From positions 43,893,956 to 43,957,955 of the forward strand of contig NC_023757.2 in assembly GCF_000499845.2 (NCBI RefSeq): DNA of 64,000 nucleotides. The letters are read 5' to 3'. Below, one piece after another: positions 50,511 through 63,270 of this stretch. How positions within the stretch are numbered: position 1 is the stretch's first letter; every line of letters begins with the position of its first letter. The stretch is from Phaseolus vulgaris (Eukaryota; Streptophyta; Magnoliopsida; Fabales; Fabaceae). The notes beneath the pieces are model-generated. The model saw only the letters and a list, made by a program, of their open reading frames with translations, was not told the DNA's origin and searched no databases. A program made the position numbers and the translations under genes.

Positions 50511-51032
50511 AAATAGACAACTTTTGACTAACCCTAGGATTATATTTTCACAATATTAATTAAAGAAAATTTTCAATTGATATCAAGCGAAAAGTTGGTA
50601 AAAAAAACCTTAATAGATTTCAATCAAAATAATTATGTTTTTTTGAGAAAATTTATGATTTTTTTAATATTAATTATTGTTTAATAAACTTTTATTGAAA
50701 AATAACTTAACTAATATTAACGGAAAAACATTGCCTACTCATGTTTTGAATAATTAAATATGTGTTATAACATTTTACAACATAATTTATTATGTTGAAG
50801 ATAAAATCAATTATTTATATATTCCTACTCATATGACAAACTAGTTAAGAGTTATTTAATTAGTATATATTTAATAAAAAATATTATAATTTTTTAAAAT
50901 ACTTTTATGTATATGTTTATAAATAATTGATGGATTATTCTTAATTATGCATGAGATTATTAGAAAGAAATAGCAAAAAATAAATAAAAAAAGTTATAAA
51001 TTTGAAACAAAAGTAAAAAATTCATTAATTTG

Positions 51033-51175
51033 TGTTGAAAACCTCACTTTAATTAGAGATAAAAATATTTCATAATATATAAATGAGTGTAAATATTATT
51101 TTATGAAACAATTTTATAAGGTTGAATGAAGTTAAAGTCTACTCCTTAATAAAAGATTGAGTTAAATTTAAAGTT
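51033..51175 (+). mobile_element. TRIM-type LTR, degenerate
   Basis: The order of motifs is that of the family: TGTTGAAAACCTCAC, TTAATTAGAGATA, ATATATAAATGAGTG, TTTTATAAGGTTGA, AAAGTCTACTCC. The primer site is no longer recognisable. It lies about 580 bp before the GMC oxidoreductase TATA box. Confidence 0.6.
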
Positions 51176-51757
51176 TATTGTTGAAACATTAATAATAATA
51201 ATAATACACCATATAAAATATAAAGACATTATGTTTTTTTTTTATTTAAAAATAAGAAAAATGACAATTATCACAAGAAAATTAGAAAGATTTCATTAAA
51301 TTTTTTTGATGGAAAAGTATAAAGTGAGAAGTGACTTGTATTCGAAAATAACTAGAAAGAAAACAATTTTTTTTATTTTCCCTTCCAACAGAAAAAGTGT
51401 GGAAAGTAAAAAAAATTATAATATGTATAATTTGGCCGTCAAGGAAGTAGAAGAAGAAGAGCAGTGGCAGTTATTAGGTGCAATTAAAAAAAGCCCAACT
51501 GTCTTCCCATAAATTGTGTGTTTTGAATTGGTGGCAACCACTACTATGTATTTGCAAGGCGAGGAGATGGGAAGGTGATTTTTGAATGATACCACTTCAA
51601 AATCTCTGCATTTTCTTCACTATTTATTTATTTATTATGTCCCCACAGCAGTGATTAATTGAAATTAATCTTAGTTTTCGGCGACATAAACAGCTAGTAA
51701 TCTTTATATTGTTCAGATATGGCCGTCATGATCGTTGGGATTATTGGGCGTTCAACT

Positions 51758-51768
51758 CTATAAATACG
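51758..51768 (+). promoter_or_regulatory. TATA box of the GMC oxidoreductase gene
   Basis: CTATAAATACG is a near-perfect plant TATA box 104-114 bp before the ATG at 51872, leaving a leader of about 80 bp. It supports exon 1 at 51872 as the true first exon despite the 3.3-kb intron that follows. Confidence 0.65.
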
Positions 51769-51871
51769 AATAGGAACAACTGTCATTTCAGTAACTGCAG
51801 GGGATCATAATAATAACCTCCCTTCATCACTTCACTTCAACTTTTTCTGCTCTGTGCCTCACAACTCTGCA

Positions 51872-54800
51872 ATGGCTGTTTCCTGCTGGACCCTTTTTTT
51901 TGCTGCTCTTTCTGGGATTCTTTTCTCAACTCAACTCTCTGCTTCCCAAAAAGGTCATTCTTCTACTTTTCTTCTCTCTTTCTCTTTTACGGTTTTATAG
52001 ATACATTTGATTACAGGGTTTTATTGCAAATGAACTGCATCTGTGCTGATAAAATTATTCATCATGCATCAGATACTTGATAATTCAACAACTGTTAGCT
52101 TTTTCAGCAGAGTAGCAAGACAATTTAAAATGTTTTTTGTTTAAAAATGTGATTGATACATCTCACTGTGATTCTAATGCATTACCCACTTGATTTTTAG
52201 GAAATATGTCTCAAAGATATTTACTTCTGAAACTGATTTATATATTATTACTATTAAAATAACTATTAATTAGTTATATATAAAAAGATGATCAAAATAT
52301 GATTTCTCAATTGCTGTTTGGTTCCTTAATTATAACCACTAGCTAAACCTTTCGATTAATTATAATTATTATAAGTTTGTGTTACAGCAAATCTAGTTGT
52401 TATAAGTGAAAAAAGGAAAAACTATATAATTTCTGTGGTATTATGCAGAGTGCGGGGCACTTTCTGTTAATGGGTTGCTTCGGAAGAAAACTAGACCAAA
52501 CAAAACAAATAGGACTGAACTAGAAAATGGCTCTTCAACCGGAATGGCCTATTTTTGAGTTTATACAGTTGAAAATGATTCCACTTTTTAAACTCTTGGT
52601 TCAGTTTGGTTTGAAAAGTTATGGTTGGGCTGAATGAAGAAGTTGAAATCAAACTAGAAAATATTTATTTCCAAAGGGAAGCAAACTAAATTAAATAGTT
52701 TCTTTAATTGGGTAATCTTGTAAGAATGAATAGGGTTTTGAGTACAATTTGGTTTGTGATTCAGTTTTGATACATTTTGTCAGCATACAAACTTTCACAT
52801 GTATTAATTATTAGGTGAAAGTATACAACCAGAATAGAATTTCACCACACCACTGGTGTGTCCTGGCTAACTAGTTAAGGAAGTGTAATAATTGCAAGAA
52901 GGAGAAAATAAAAGTAAATTCCCTCAACTAACTACCACATGGCCATTCATTAGCTAATTAGAACTATAAAACATCAATCACCTTCTCTCACGTATTCACA
53001 AAGGCCTTAAAAAAGGTCTTTTTTCATGTAAAAGTAAACAAATAACTTCCATTTTCTTCAAGGAACTAGCATTTGATAGGATAAAACAAAACTCAACACA
53101 GTTGGCAAATCTTTGAATCTCTTGAACAACGAAAGAGATGGAATAGAGCTTGAGATATTATATTCTATATTGCTGTATTCTAAAAATAGAATAGAACGTG
53201 AAACCAAAAAGTCATTCATTTTGGTCCACTAATATGAAATACAAGCTCCATCTTGTTCTGTTCCGTCTCCTAATTAAATGCTACCTAATTAGGTTGTTAA
53301 TCAAGATTAACTACTATGCATATCATGGAAAATATTCCCATCTCCTAATTAAGTTCTACCTTAATTAGGTTGTTAATCAAGATTCGATTACTATGCATAT
53401 CATGGAAAATATTTTTATAAATTTAGTAGTTGAAGTGAGATTTTCAAGTATATTAAAGTTAGCAACCAACAAATTGTAAAATATGTTTGCATGTTTAAAA
53501 TGAGCAACCAACAAATTGTAAAATATGTATGCATGTTTAAAATTAGCAACCAAGAGAATATGTAAAATATGTATGCAAGTTTTATTGGGAAGGAGGTATA
53601 ACAAAATTTAAAGAAAAGCTATTATGTAGATGAAAGTGTCTATTTAAGTGAAAGATGTCCTAAGTAAATGGGGCAGTTGAAGAATGCTTGAGCTTTGGAT
53701 CTTGATTTTGACATGCCAGCAATATGGTGACCCATGTTTTTCTTTATTTGTTTTCCTTTTAATGCAAAGATAGAAAAGGGCGAGAAAAAACTGAGGGGAA
53801 ACATTTTGCATTATCACACCTCAATGAGAAGGATAGTGATTGAAAGGAAACTTCAACTTCACATTAAATACTCATTAATACTCACTTGAAGAATATTATA
53901 TTAATATTTAATCATATTTTTTTGTAATCTAAATATTAAGATATATTATCACATTATTAAAATATCATATAAAATGGTTTTTTCAAAAAATTTCTCATTG
54001 TCAAAATATCATTATTCTTTAAGTTAATATGTCTTCTTCATTAAATACAAAATTTCATAATAACCTAAAGAAAATTATTAAATAAAATTTAACTTTAAAA
54101 ATAAAATAATTAATAATTATATTAACTAAATTAGATGTCATTTTATAAAATAAAAAAATATTGATATTTAAAGTAGTTATTATTATTAATAAAAAAATAT
54201 AAATTACTATCTTAAAAATGGGTATGTACCAATTTAAAAATTAATTTTAAATTTTTATTAATAATAAAAATTATTTTACATATTAATAATTTTTTAAACT
54301 ATAAAATAATATTTAATTTAGTTAATATAATAATTAATTGTTTTTATTTAATATTTTTTTTAGTTACATATAATCTTTTATTTTGAAGCAAAATATAATT
54401 GATATCTTAACATGCAATTAGAGTGTATTTCTAATAATAAAGTTCACATTAAAGTTGTGTGTTCAGATTACTTTTGTAGTTCACTTGATTTTATTTAATT
54501 TAATATAAATTTTAGCTAAACTAAATCAATGCTTTATAATTTAAATTGAATCTATTTTAATAGTATTTTATTATTATAATTTTGTTAAATATTTTCTTAC
54601 AAACCGTAAAATTGTTAAATGAAAAGAGCGGTAATTTTTTTTGTAAATATTTTACATTTTTATACTTATAATTTATGTTTTTGGTATAACCATATATAAA
54701 TACGGATAGAAAAAAACGTATAAATATAATGTAAATATAATTTTAAAATAAATTTTAAAATTCATATGTGTTTATTAGCTATCAATTAATTCCAAACATA

Positions 54801-57285
54801 CCATATTATATTTCAAAAATATAATAAATGATTTGGGGGAATTCTTGATTTTTAATATGAAATCTCAATCAAATGGATTGATCAGGGAAAAATTAAATAT
54901 TTGACACTTCTTCTTAACTTAAAGTAAAAGCTATCTTAATTTAATCAAGTTATATATAATTCAAATAAAAAACAAATTTATATAAAAAAAATCAACTTAA
55001 TTAATATTCTTAATTAAAACTAACATTTTTGTTTATAAGATTTGGTTACACAAGTAATTAATCATGTTATAGCTAATTAGGTTCTTACAAAATTAATCAA
55101 CATCATCCATTTACTTCATTCAGACAAATAGTAAACATTTTCACTAGTGTACAATTCTAGCTAGCTAAGAACTTTTTTCAAACCAGTACTGGTAGTGAGT
55201 TTTAGAGTGTTTGCTAAATCTAACGAAAAGGTGTTGGTCATAAGAATTTACAGTTCCGAACTACACATTTATGCGCAATGCAACGACGGCACCAGACATC
55301 TCAAATTATGACTACATCATAATTGGCGGCGGCACCGCAGGTTGTCCTCTAGCTGCGACGCTGTCCCAGAATTACAGCGTGTTGCTCCTTGAACGCGGTG
55401 GCTCACCCTACGGCAACCCCAACATCAGCAACTTAGCAGCCTTCGGTGCTGCCCTCTCTGACACCTCCCCTACCTCTCCCGCTCAGCGTTTCATCTCCGA
55501 AGACGGCGTCATCAACTCAAGAGCCCGCGTCCTCGGCGGTGGAAGTTGCTTGAACGCTGGGTTTTACACTCGCGCCAGCCCTGAATATGCAAGGTACAGG
55601 CAATACGCAACGCAACCCTTTCTTCTCTTATCGATGATGTTACGGTAATGATTATTGATTGATTGATTATGGGTAGGGAAGCGGGGTGGGATGGAAGGGC
55701 AGTGAATGAGTCGTACGAATGGGTGGAGAAGATAGTGGCGTTTGAGCCAGAAGTGAAGCAGTGGCAGTCGGCTGTTCGGGAAGGACTGCTTGAGATAGGT
55801 GTTGTGCCTAATAATGGCTTCACTTATGATCACATTGGTGGCACTAAGGTAGGAGGCACCATCTTTGACGACCAAGGCTTCAGACACACCGCTGCAGATC
55901 TTTTGCAATATGCCAACCCCTCTGCAATTACCCTCCTTCTGCATGCCACCGTCCACAGGATCCTTTTTAGAGTCAAAGGTCCCTTCCACATTTTCATTTT
56001 TCTCTACCCAGTACTCACATGAAATTCACAAGTTTAAGTGATTGCAGATGGATCAAAACCAATGGCTCATGGAGTGGTGTTCAGAGATTCATTGGGTCGT
56101 AAACACAGGGCGTACCTGAAGCACCATCCCAGGAGCGAGATCATTGTTTCGGCTGGTGCCCTTGGAAGCCCACAACTTCTAATGTTGAGTGGCGTTGGGC
56201 CGGCAGAGCAGCTTCGGGCCCATAACATCAGAATAACGTTGGACCAGCCATTGGTTGGCCAGGGAATGTCAGACAACCCCATGAATGCCATCTTTATCCC
56301 TTCTCCTGAACCGGTGGAGGTATCTCTGATTCAGGTGGTGGGTATCACCAGTTTTGGCAGTTACATTGAAGCTGCCAGTGGTGAAAACTTCGCCGGTGGT
56401 TCTCCTAGGGACTACGGAATGTTCTCTCCCAAGGTACTCACATTATATACTTGTTAATATAACCCTGTATAAAGAATAGTTTGATTTCTATGTATAATTT
56501 ATAAAAAAAGTTAATAAAAATAACCCGAAGATATAAAATTATGGGTAAAAATTGCATATAAAGAATTTGATCCGGTGGGTGATGCAATTGAGACATTGAA
56601 GTGAAACTCAAATCCATAAGAAAGAGAAGTTTGGTTGATGCAGATTGGTCAACTGTCGAGGGTGCCTCCAAAACAAAGGACCCCAGAAGCCCTTGCTAAG
56701 GCAACAGAAGCGATGCAGAGTCTGGACCAAGCAGCCTTCAGGGGAGGGTTCATCCTGGAGAAGATAATGGGTCCGATTTCAACCGGGCATTTGGAGCTCC
56801 GAAGCCGCGATCCAAACCAGAACCCGTCAGTGACCTTCAACTACTTCCAGGAGCCCCAAGACTTGGAGAGGTGCGTGCAGGGCCTTAGCGTGGTGGAGAA
56901 GATAATCGAATCCAAGGCATTCGCTCCCTTCAGATACCCCAACATGCCAGTCTCAGTGCTTCTCAACATGACCGCAAATTCCCCCGTTAACTTGCTGCCC
57001 AAACACACCAATTCCTCCCTCTCTCTCCAACAGTTCTGCAGAGACACTGTGATGACCATTTGGCACTACCATGGAGGTTGCCAAGTTGGGAGAGTGGTGG
57101 ACAGGGACTACAAGGTTCTTGGTGTGGATGCCCTTCGCGTTATCGATGGTTCCACCTTTAACTACTCTCCTGGGACTAATCCTCAGGCCACCGTTATGAT
57201 GCTTGGCAGGTACATGGGACTTCAAATACTGAGTCAGAGACTTGGTGCGCCTGCTGCGGATCAAACATATCAAAAGACTGTATAG
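51872..57285 (+). CDS. GMC oxidoreductase, HOTHEAD-like (FAD enzyme, secreted)
   Basis: Five exons join in phase: 51872-51953, 55254-55593, 55677-55978, 56048-56433 and 56644-57285, giving 583 residues (Arabidopsis HOTHEAD is about 594). Exon 1 is almost entirely a signal peptide (residues 1-25, hydrophobic core FFAALSGILF), so the enzyme probably enters the secretory pathway. The FAD-binding Rossmann motif GGGTAG is at 52-57 and is followed by LLLERGG. The GMC signature 2 (GALGSPQLLMLSGVG) is at 278-292. The catalytic region IWHYHGG holds His511 and His513, and PGTNPQATVMMLGRYMG is at 546-562 with the second active-site residue, Asn549. HOTHEAD-type enzymes are linked to long-chain omega-hydroxy fatty acid oxidation, cuticle formation and prevention of organ fusion; the exact substrate here is unknown. 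The motif FGAALSD makes it look closer to Arabidopsis At1g12570 than to HOTHEAD itself (from memory). All key residues are intact. Intron sizes are 3300, 83, 69 and 210 bp. Confidence 0.94.
53266..53412. repeat. Two-copy ~75-bp tandem duplication in intron
   Basis: Two nearly identical units carry TCTCCTAATTAA, then AATTAGGTTGTTAATCAAG, then ACTATGCATATCATGG, and end in AAAATATT. The second copy follows the first directly. The few differences indicate a fairly recent duplication inside the intron. Confidence 0.85.
53455..53582. repeat. Three-copy ~42-bp tandem repeat in intron
   Basis: The unit runs AGCAACCAACAAATTG, TAAAATATGTATGCATG, TTTAAAAT and is present three times; the third copy is changed in its first half. 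The minus-strand reading frame across it is a repeat artefact with a periodic peptide. Confidence 0.85.
54065..54375. mobile_element. AT-rich MITE copy in the GMC oxidoreductase intron
   Basis: Left end AAAGAAAATTATTAAATAAA, body ATTAACTAAATTAGATGTCA and right end TTTAATATTTTTTTTAGTTA match the family. It sits in intron 1, so it was tolerated within a transcribed gene. Confidence 0.6.
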
Positions 57286-60200
57286 TTTTTTCTCCGATTT
57301 CAGCTTTTCATCAATGTTGCTTCTCATGCAACCCAGCAGTCACAAAAATAAGAAACTGATCACTATTCTTGTACTTGATGAATATACAGAATATACAGAG
57401 GCTAGTGAGGAAGAACATTTCTTCTCGTCTTTTGATTTCACAATGGATGCTAATTTTTGCAAAATTGTAATTTTATCTCCATAATTAGCACTCGTTTTAA
57501 ATACAACTAACTTTACATTACATGTGAAACTTTGATTTTAATTTAAGAAAAACACAGAACGGCTTAACTTGTTACTGGCCTTGATAAAATTAGTTTTATT
57601 TTTCTGTTAATTAGTTTTTATTTTTCTGTTATGTTTTAGGTTTGGGCTTTGGCTTTGGCTTGGGTCTTATTGTTTTTTCTTATGGCTTTTTCTCTTTGCA
57701 TTCCTTGTATATAAAGCTTATTGTTTTTTCTGTTTTTCCTTTATGGCTTTTTCTCTTTGCATTTCTTGTATATAAAGCTTCTGAGATGCTCACATTAATA
57801 AGACACACAGTTTTACACCGTGCTTACGCAGTACTTTTCTCTCTTCTCTTTCATTCCTCTTTACTTTCCTACCTCAGATCTCCATAGTTTTGTCTCTGAT
57901 ACATAAAAGTTATTTTTGTGATTGCTCATAGAAAAAAGTTAGATAGTTGTTGTCCCTGGAATTTTTCTTGGTTTTAAACCTAATACAAAAGGCTTTCTTT
58001 TTCTGAATCTCAAAATCCATAAGAATGAGGTGTATCCTCCCAAATCTGAATTTTTTTTAACCCACTTTGATAAATAAGAAAAAAAAAGCCTATGGTGGTA
58101 AAAGAACCTCCATTTTATTTCAATTAAAATAATAAACTTTTAAAATAGTTTTAAATGTAAATGTATACATAACTATAACAAAATAAATGGTCATCCTTTT
58201 CGATAAAATACAAAGGTATAATAGTGTCTGCCCTGCAAAACTATCTACACTCTACACGTACACCTTTCAATCGTAGGTTTGAATTATCAGTCACTTGAAA
58301 CTGAAAGCACTGAAAAAAAAAAGAATAAAGGTGAGAAGAATATTACATGGGATATTCCATAAGGGCTGAGATATTAATAGGAAAATGTTTATTTCAGTCT
58401 CTAAAAACATATAGAAAAATGATATTACAATCTTATATATTCACTATATAACTCTCTTTCTTTATTAAAATTTCAATTTTTTAATGAAATGATAAAAATA
58501 TTTTATTCTTTTTTATATTTAGAGGTTGTATAATAAAACAAGTTTTTCATCCCTCAAACATATATTCACTTCACAACCCACTTCAACAATACAATAATAT
58601 ATATTAGAATTTTAAATTAAAGTAAGAAAGCAATATTGTTGTCAGTGTTTTATAGAAAGCATCTACCAATTGAGAGCCCCTCCATCAGGAAACCCTTTCC
58701 ACATTATTCCTGAAATCCTTCTTCAGAGGCAAACATGGTTGGAAAGATAGAGAATTCTGGAGAAATAAAGCGATCAAAGAATCTGTAAACATTGGAGTAA
58801 GAATTTGAGGTTCTTTTTCAGAGACAAGATTTTCATGCTTTGCATGGAATGCGTAGAAAGCAGGCACTGGCATATGCTTAGCATATGCTTCTTCTTCATC
58901 TCACCATAAATATGCCTCTAGGAGCTGTCTTATAAAAAAAACACAAGACAAGAGAAGAGAGATTCTAATTCATTCGGCACGTAAAGTTTGAGATAAGCGA
59001 ACCAGTTACAGGGCATATCTTCTTTGGCACATGCTCGAGTCTCTCGACGACAACCTATTTGGTTTTTGTACGAGGTTTCAGTTCTGGACGTGCCAAAGGA
59101 GAGTTGCCCTGCAACTCATTCTTGCTTGACACAACTTCGCAGCAGGCACCACCTTCTTCATGTGATTAAAGGGTATATGCCATTCCTCTTAAACTTGTTT
59201 CTATTTTAAGTTCTCCATTAAACATGCGTTGATTTTTAGTTATGTGTAAATTCTCGTCACTGCAACATCATATAATATGCATCAAGCTTCGGTTGAATCT
59301 TGCACTGTATATTCTCTGAGAAAAACATAAGGCTTTCGTTTGACCGCGTGTGGCAGTTCAGACTTCAGATACTAGAAATTAAAACCGTGCTGCACTCATT
59401 GTTTGTGAAATACTTGATCTGGAACAAACTCTTTTCACATGTGCTGATCTTTCTTAAAAGAGTTACTAATAATTGATTAATATATCCTTCTATCTGATTT
59501 ATGTTATCAGTTGACCATTCAACTACTTAGGAACCTGGTTATTTATCTGCTGATCAGTTAATGAACTCTACAAATAGAATTATTGGAATATCACACACCT
59601 GTTCATGGTACCTGGTTCCCCATCCATATTAATGATAACAAGCTCCGAAAATTCATTCTTGATTCAGCCTTTTTGGATGATTTGAGAGGGAAATATTAGA
59701 TATTTCTATCGTTTGTTTTTAGGCGAGAAATAGAAAGGATTTGTAATAAAAAAATCTATGAACCTACAATAACCAATTTTCCTCTACATTACCCGTGATT
59801 TGTAGTGAATGAAAATTAGTTTCACCCATGCAGTAGTTTTTATATTATTATTAAGAGTTTGGAGTGTTAGGATAATAGAGAGTCAATTTTGTGTGTGAAA
59901 TATTAATTTGATTATGAAAGGAATTTTGTTCGAACAAATATTAAATAAAATAATTAAATATTTAATACTTGTATGCATATTTTGTTAGATCATTAAATTG
60001 AAATTATGTTTGATTTTTTTTTGGTTTTAAATTGATTAATTATGTAAATAATTTTTTCAGAATATTTCTCGTTCTTCCTCCACTTTTTTATACAATCAAA
60101 CAGATGAAAATAAATAGCATTATTTTTTTATTTCTAATTTCATCCATCCAAATAATACAATTTTTCACTGAAAAATCAATTCAATTAAAATCATTTATTT

Positions 60201-61340
60201 CTTTCATATCTAGCTTTTTCATTTTAATTTCACCGAATCCAAATAGTTCGGATACAAGAATTTTTAACAGGAAAATAAAATTAATTAATAAAATCAATCA
60301 ATCAAACAAACAAACCTTTTATAGAAAGAAAAAATTATGAATCAGAATTTTAAAGTACTTATCTCATTTAACTTCTTTGTAATTATTGATAAACTTATAA
60401 GATTTTTTTCATAAGGAATCAAATGCTTAAATCAAATAAAAATAATTCATAAGCTAAAAGATAATTAACCGCGATCAGATGTTCACATGTACTTATTTTA
60501 GGTGGAAAAACAGTTCTAGTTTATGCATTTGATTTAAAAGAGAGAAAGACATACGAGGAATTTTAATGAGAAGGAGAAAAAGTGATATTGCTGAATTTGA
60601 AAAAAAAAAGGATAGACAAAAGAAAAGAGAAAGAAAATAAAATAAATTTAAGAAGAATCAAATATTAAAAATATAGTTACAAGTGGTTAATGTATTGAAT
60701 TGTTCAAGCATTGTTGTATTTAATTATTGGAGGAAACTATTTTTGCTAAACTTTACTTGCCTCCCAATTTGATCTCAGATTAATTTGTGACGATGTCGTG
60801 GATACTATTCTATTATTAAAAAATATATTAAAAAGTTAATTGATAGTAAAAAAACTTTAAAGAAGAAGAAAATTACTAAAAGAATTTAAAAAAACCATTT
60901 CAAAGTAGGTTGATTCCATAAACAGCATTTTTCATCTAAAATATTATCATGAGTAGTTTGCGAATAGAAGAATGAAAAGAAAATAAACTCAACGAGAAAT
61001 ACCAATTCATCTTAACGATAAAAAAAAATGACCCGTGAGTTAGCAATCTTATAAAAGGTCACCTTTTTTTTTTATATCAAACCAAGCATCTTTATTTATT
61101 TATTTGTACTCCCTTTCAGCTTTATTCAATTCAACAAATATTTCTTCGGTTCATTTTTTTTTTAATTTCCTTTCTCGCATTATATTTTTTTTCAACTAAA
61201 AGAACTCACACCTTTTTTATTCATTTATCTTCTCACATCATACTTTTTTTTTCCAACTAACACATATAGTATCGAGGTTGTAAACTTACGCGACACTATA
61301 CATTTATTTAATAACGGATGATTTGATAGACGGTAAATAA
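57286..61340. other. 3' flank of the GMC oxidoreductase gene and spacer
   Basis: The first ~200 bp are probably 3' untranslated. Two short frames with coding-like composition but no recognised family are 58685-58873 (minus, 62 codons) and 59024-59209 (plus, 61 codons, no ATG). 58620-59640 is more balanced in composition. The rest, up to 61340, is AT-rich. Confidence 0.45.
57650..57782. repeat. Two-copy ~62-bp tandem duplication
   Basis: TATTGTTTTTTCT, TTATGGCTTTTTCTCTTTGC and TTGTATATAAAGCTT occur twice. The open frame at 57642-57887 crosses it and looks non-coding. Confidence 0.8.
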
Positions 61341-61470
61341 TTCTGATACCATAAGAAAAAATAAACATTAAATCTAATTTAACCTTATAAATAATTTATA
61401 AAATAAAATTTGCACCATTTATATATTATAAAATATCTTTATCTTTAATTAATGTGAGATCTTCAACATA
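61341..61470 (-). mobile_element. TRIM-type LTR, degenerate, minus strand
   Basis: The primer-site complement TTCTGATACCATAA (61341-61354) is followed by the LTR body (AAATCTAATTTAACCTTAT) and the outer end AATGTGAGATCTTCAACAT. Sequence decay is clear, but motif order is kept. Confidence 0.65.
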
Positions 61471-62214
61471 ATTTTATAAAGAAAGAATTCTTCAACTAAT
61501 TTTGGAATTAACTCAAAATGTTGAATGGAAATAGATTTTAACTCTCTTTTTTTTCATACTTTTGAATTAAATGTGAAAATATTCTCTTTACTTATTTCCA
61601 TTTCCTTATTATGTTAAAATTTTGATAGAACAAGAGCTATAATCCAATACAAGTATTTCTATTACTTGACATGCATGTATCAATTTCGCATTAAATGTAT
61701 AAACCTTCACCTTCTTAACACATATAGTATTTTATTTTTTTTATATATTTATCTATGCATTAAAGAACATATCATTTGTATGATTTAGATGTGTGTCCAC
61801 TATACCAAAAAGTGTCTTTTGTATCTAAAAATATCTAGGTACTAATGCATTTAAGCTAAGAAAAAGCAAAAAGTCAAGAAATTTTTCCTTTAAAGAGTTT
61901 TTGAATGAGAAGGTAGAACACTCAAAAGTCTTAAAATTATTCCAAGTATTCATCAATAAAATTATCCCTCCTGTGTCATTAATCTCAATCCACTTGTTCA
62001 TCAATAAAATTATATTTCTTTTTTAAAAAACGTTTTTTTTCCTTTTGAGCAAATAAGTGTTCTTATCCGTGAGAGTTTTGTTCTGATCGAATGATCTAAT
62101 GGAGAATTAACCAAATTGATTGATTTAAACTTAAAAACCGATTATAATATTGTATCATAAATTTGCATTGATATATCCTTTCATGTCTTTACGTAACAAC
62201 TCAAAAATATATAA
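61471..62214. other. AT-rich spacer
   Basis: No gene or clear repeat seen. Confidence 0.5.
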
Positions 62215-62600
62215 TATTAAAAAATCATTAAATAGAAATTTAAATATAAAAAATAATTAATCACTATATTGACTAAATTAAATATTATTTTAAAGATTAA
62301 AAAAATTATTAATATCTAAAGTACTTTTTAAATTGGTATCTAATTAACTATCAAGATTTCAATTACTAATCAATTTAGGTTCTAAAATTGATAGTTAAAA
62401 TTACTTTATATATTAATATTTTTTTAATTTATAAATTAGTGTTTAATTTTGTTAATATAGTGATTAATTATTTTTTTCTTTAAAATTAATTATTATTTGA
62501 TAATTTTCTTATAATGATAATAATAATATAGTGACTAATTATTTTTTTCTTTAAAATTAATTATTATTTAATAATTTTTTTATAGTGATAATAATAATTT
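62215..62600. mobile_element. AT-rich MITE copy with an internal duplication
   Basis: Left end AAAAATCATTAAATAGAAAT, body TATTGACTAAATTAAATATT and the right end are present. The right-end block (about 75 bp, GTGACTAATTATTTTTTTCT core) is duplicated in tandem. Confidence 0.6.
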
Positions 62601-63114
62601 ATTACTTATGAGTCAGATTTTTTTAAATAATTTATTGTAATGTATATATATAATATCAGGGTGAAGCATATTCTAAAGTAATAATATCAATTGTCTCTTG
62701 TTCAAAGGAGTATAGAGCGAGAGAAATAAATAAATTTTATAATTTTATAAAATAATTTAGAGTATATGACATACATATGGTGGGACAAAGATATAAATAA
62801 GAAAAGTAGAACATATAAGATGATTATATCTACACAATGGTTCAATGTTTGGAGGGAAAATATGCACTGAATACTAAATAGCAATTGTTCTGACTATTAT
62901 CCTATACTACCGTCCTGAATTTGATTGGATATTGAATGATTAAGTTCTAAGTTGGATGAATTTTATTTCTGTCTAAATTGTGAGAAAGTTAAGATGAAAT
63001 AAAATTAATCATGATTTTTGTAATATTATTATAAACCTCTACTTAATTATAATTATATTGGTGTAATAGTATTAATTTAGATAGATATATTATGATAATC
63101 AATCTTTTTAATAT

Positions 63115-63270
63115 CCCGACATCTTTGAATGTTTTGATTTACTTGTACAATGTCCCTCATTATATTGCATAAATGTTCTGATTTATTTCTTATATTATAT
63201 TATATAAAGGCTCTAATTTACTTATGTAATATCCCTTATTATATTACATAAATGCTTCGATTATATTATA
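63115..63270. repeat. Degenerate ~95-bp direct duplication
   Basis: The pattern GATTTACTTGTACAATGTCC then ATTATATTGCATAAATG is repeated at about 63225 as AATTTACTTATGTAATATCC then ATTATATTACATAAATG. Confidence 0.7.

Larger units (their letters stand above)
48291..51032. other. AT-rich spacer
   Basis: No gene. 48350-48700 is somewhat less AT-rich. The frame at 48792-49010 has no recognised motif. Repeats in this stretch are listed separately. Confidence 0.5.
51954..55253 (+). other. Large first intron of the GMC oxidoreductase gene
   Basis: This 3300-bp phase-1 intron begins GTCATT and ends TTTACAG. It separates the signal-peptide exon from the catalytic exons, whereas the other three introns are 69-210 bp. 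It holds a two-copy ~75-bp tandem repeat (53266-53412), a three-copy ~42-bp repeat (53455-53582) and an AT-rich MITE copy (54065-54375), so at least part of its length comes from repeat growth and insertion. Otherwise I see no gene in it. Confidence 0.8.

Noticed and set aside
55271..56457. Several separate small genes at 55271-55648, 55663-56022 and 56038-56457
   Set aside because: They are exons of one GMC oxidoreductase; donor and acceptor sites join them in phase across 83-, 69- and 210-bp introns.
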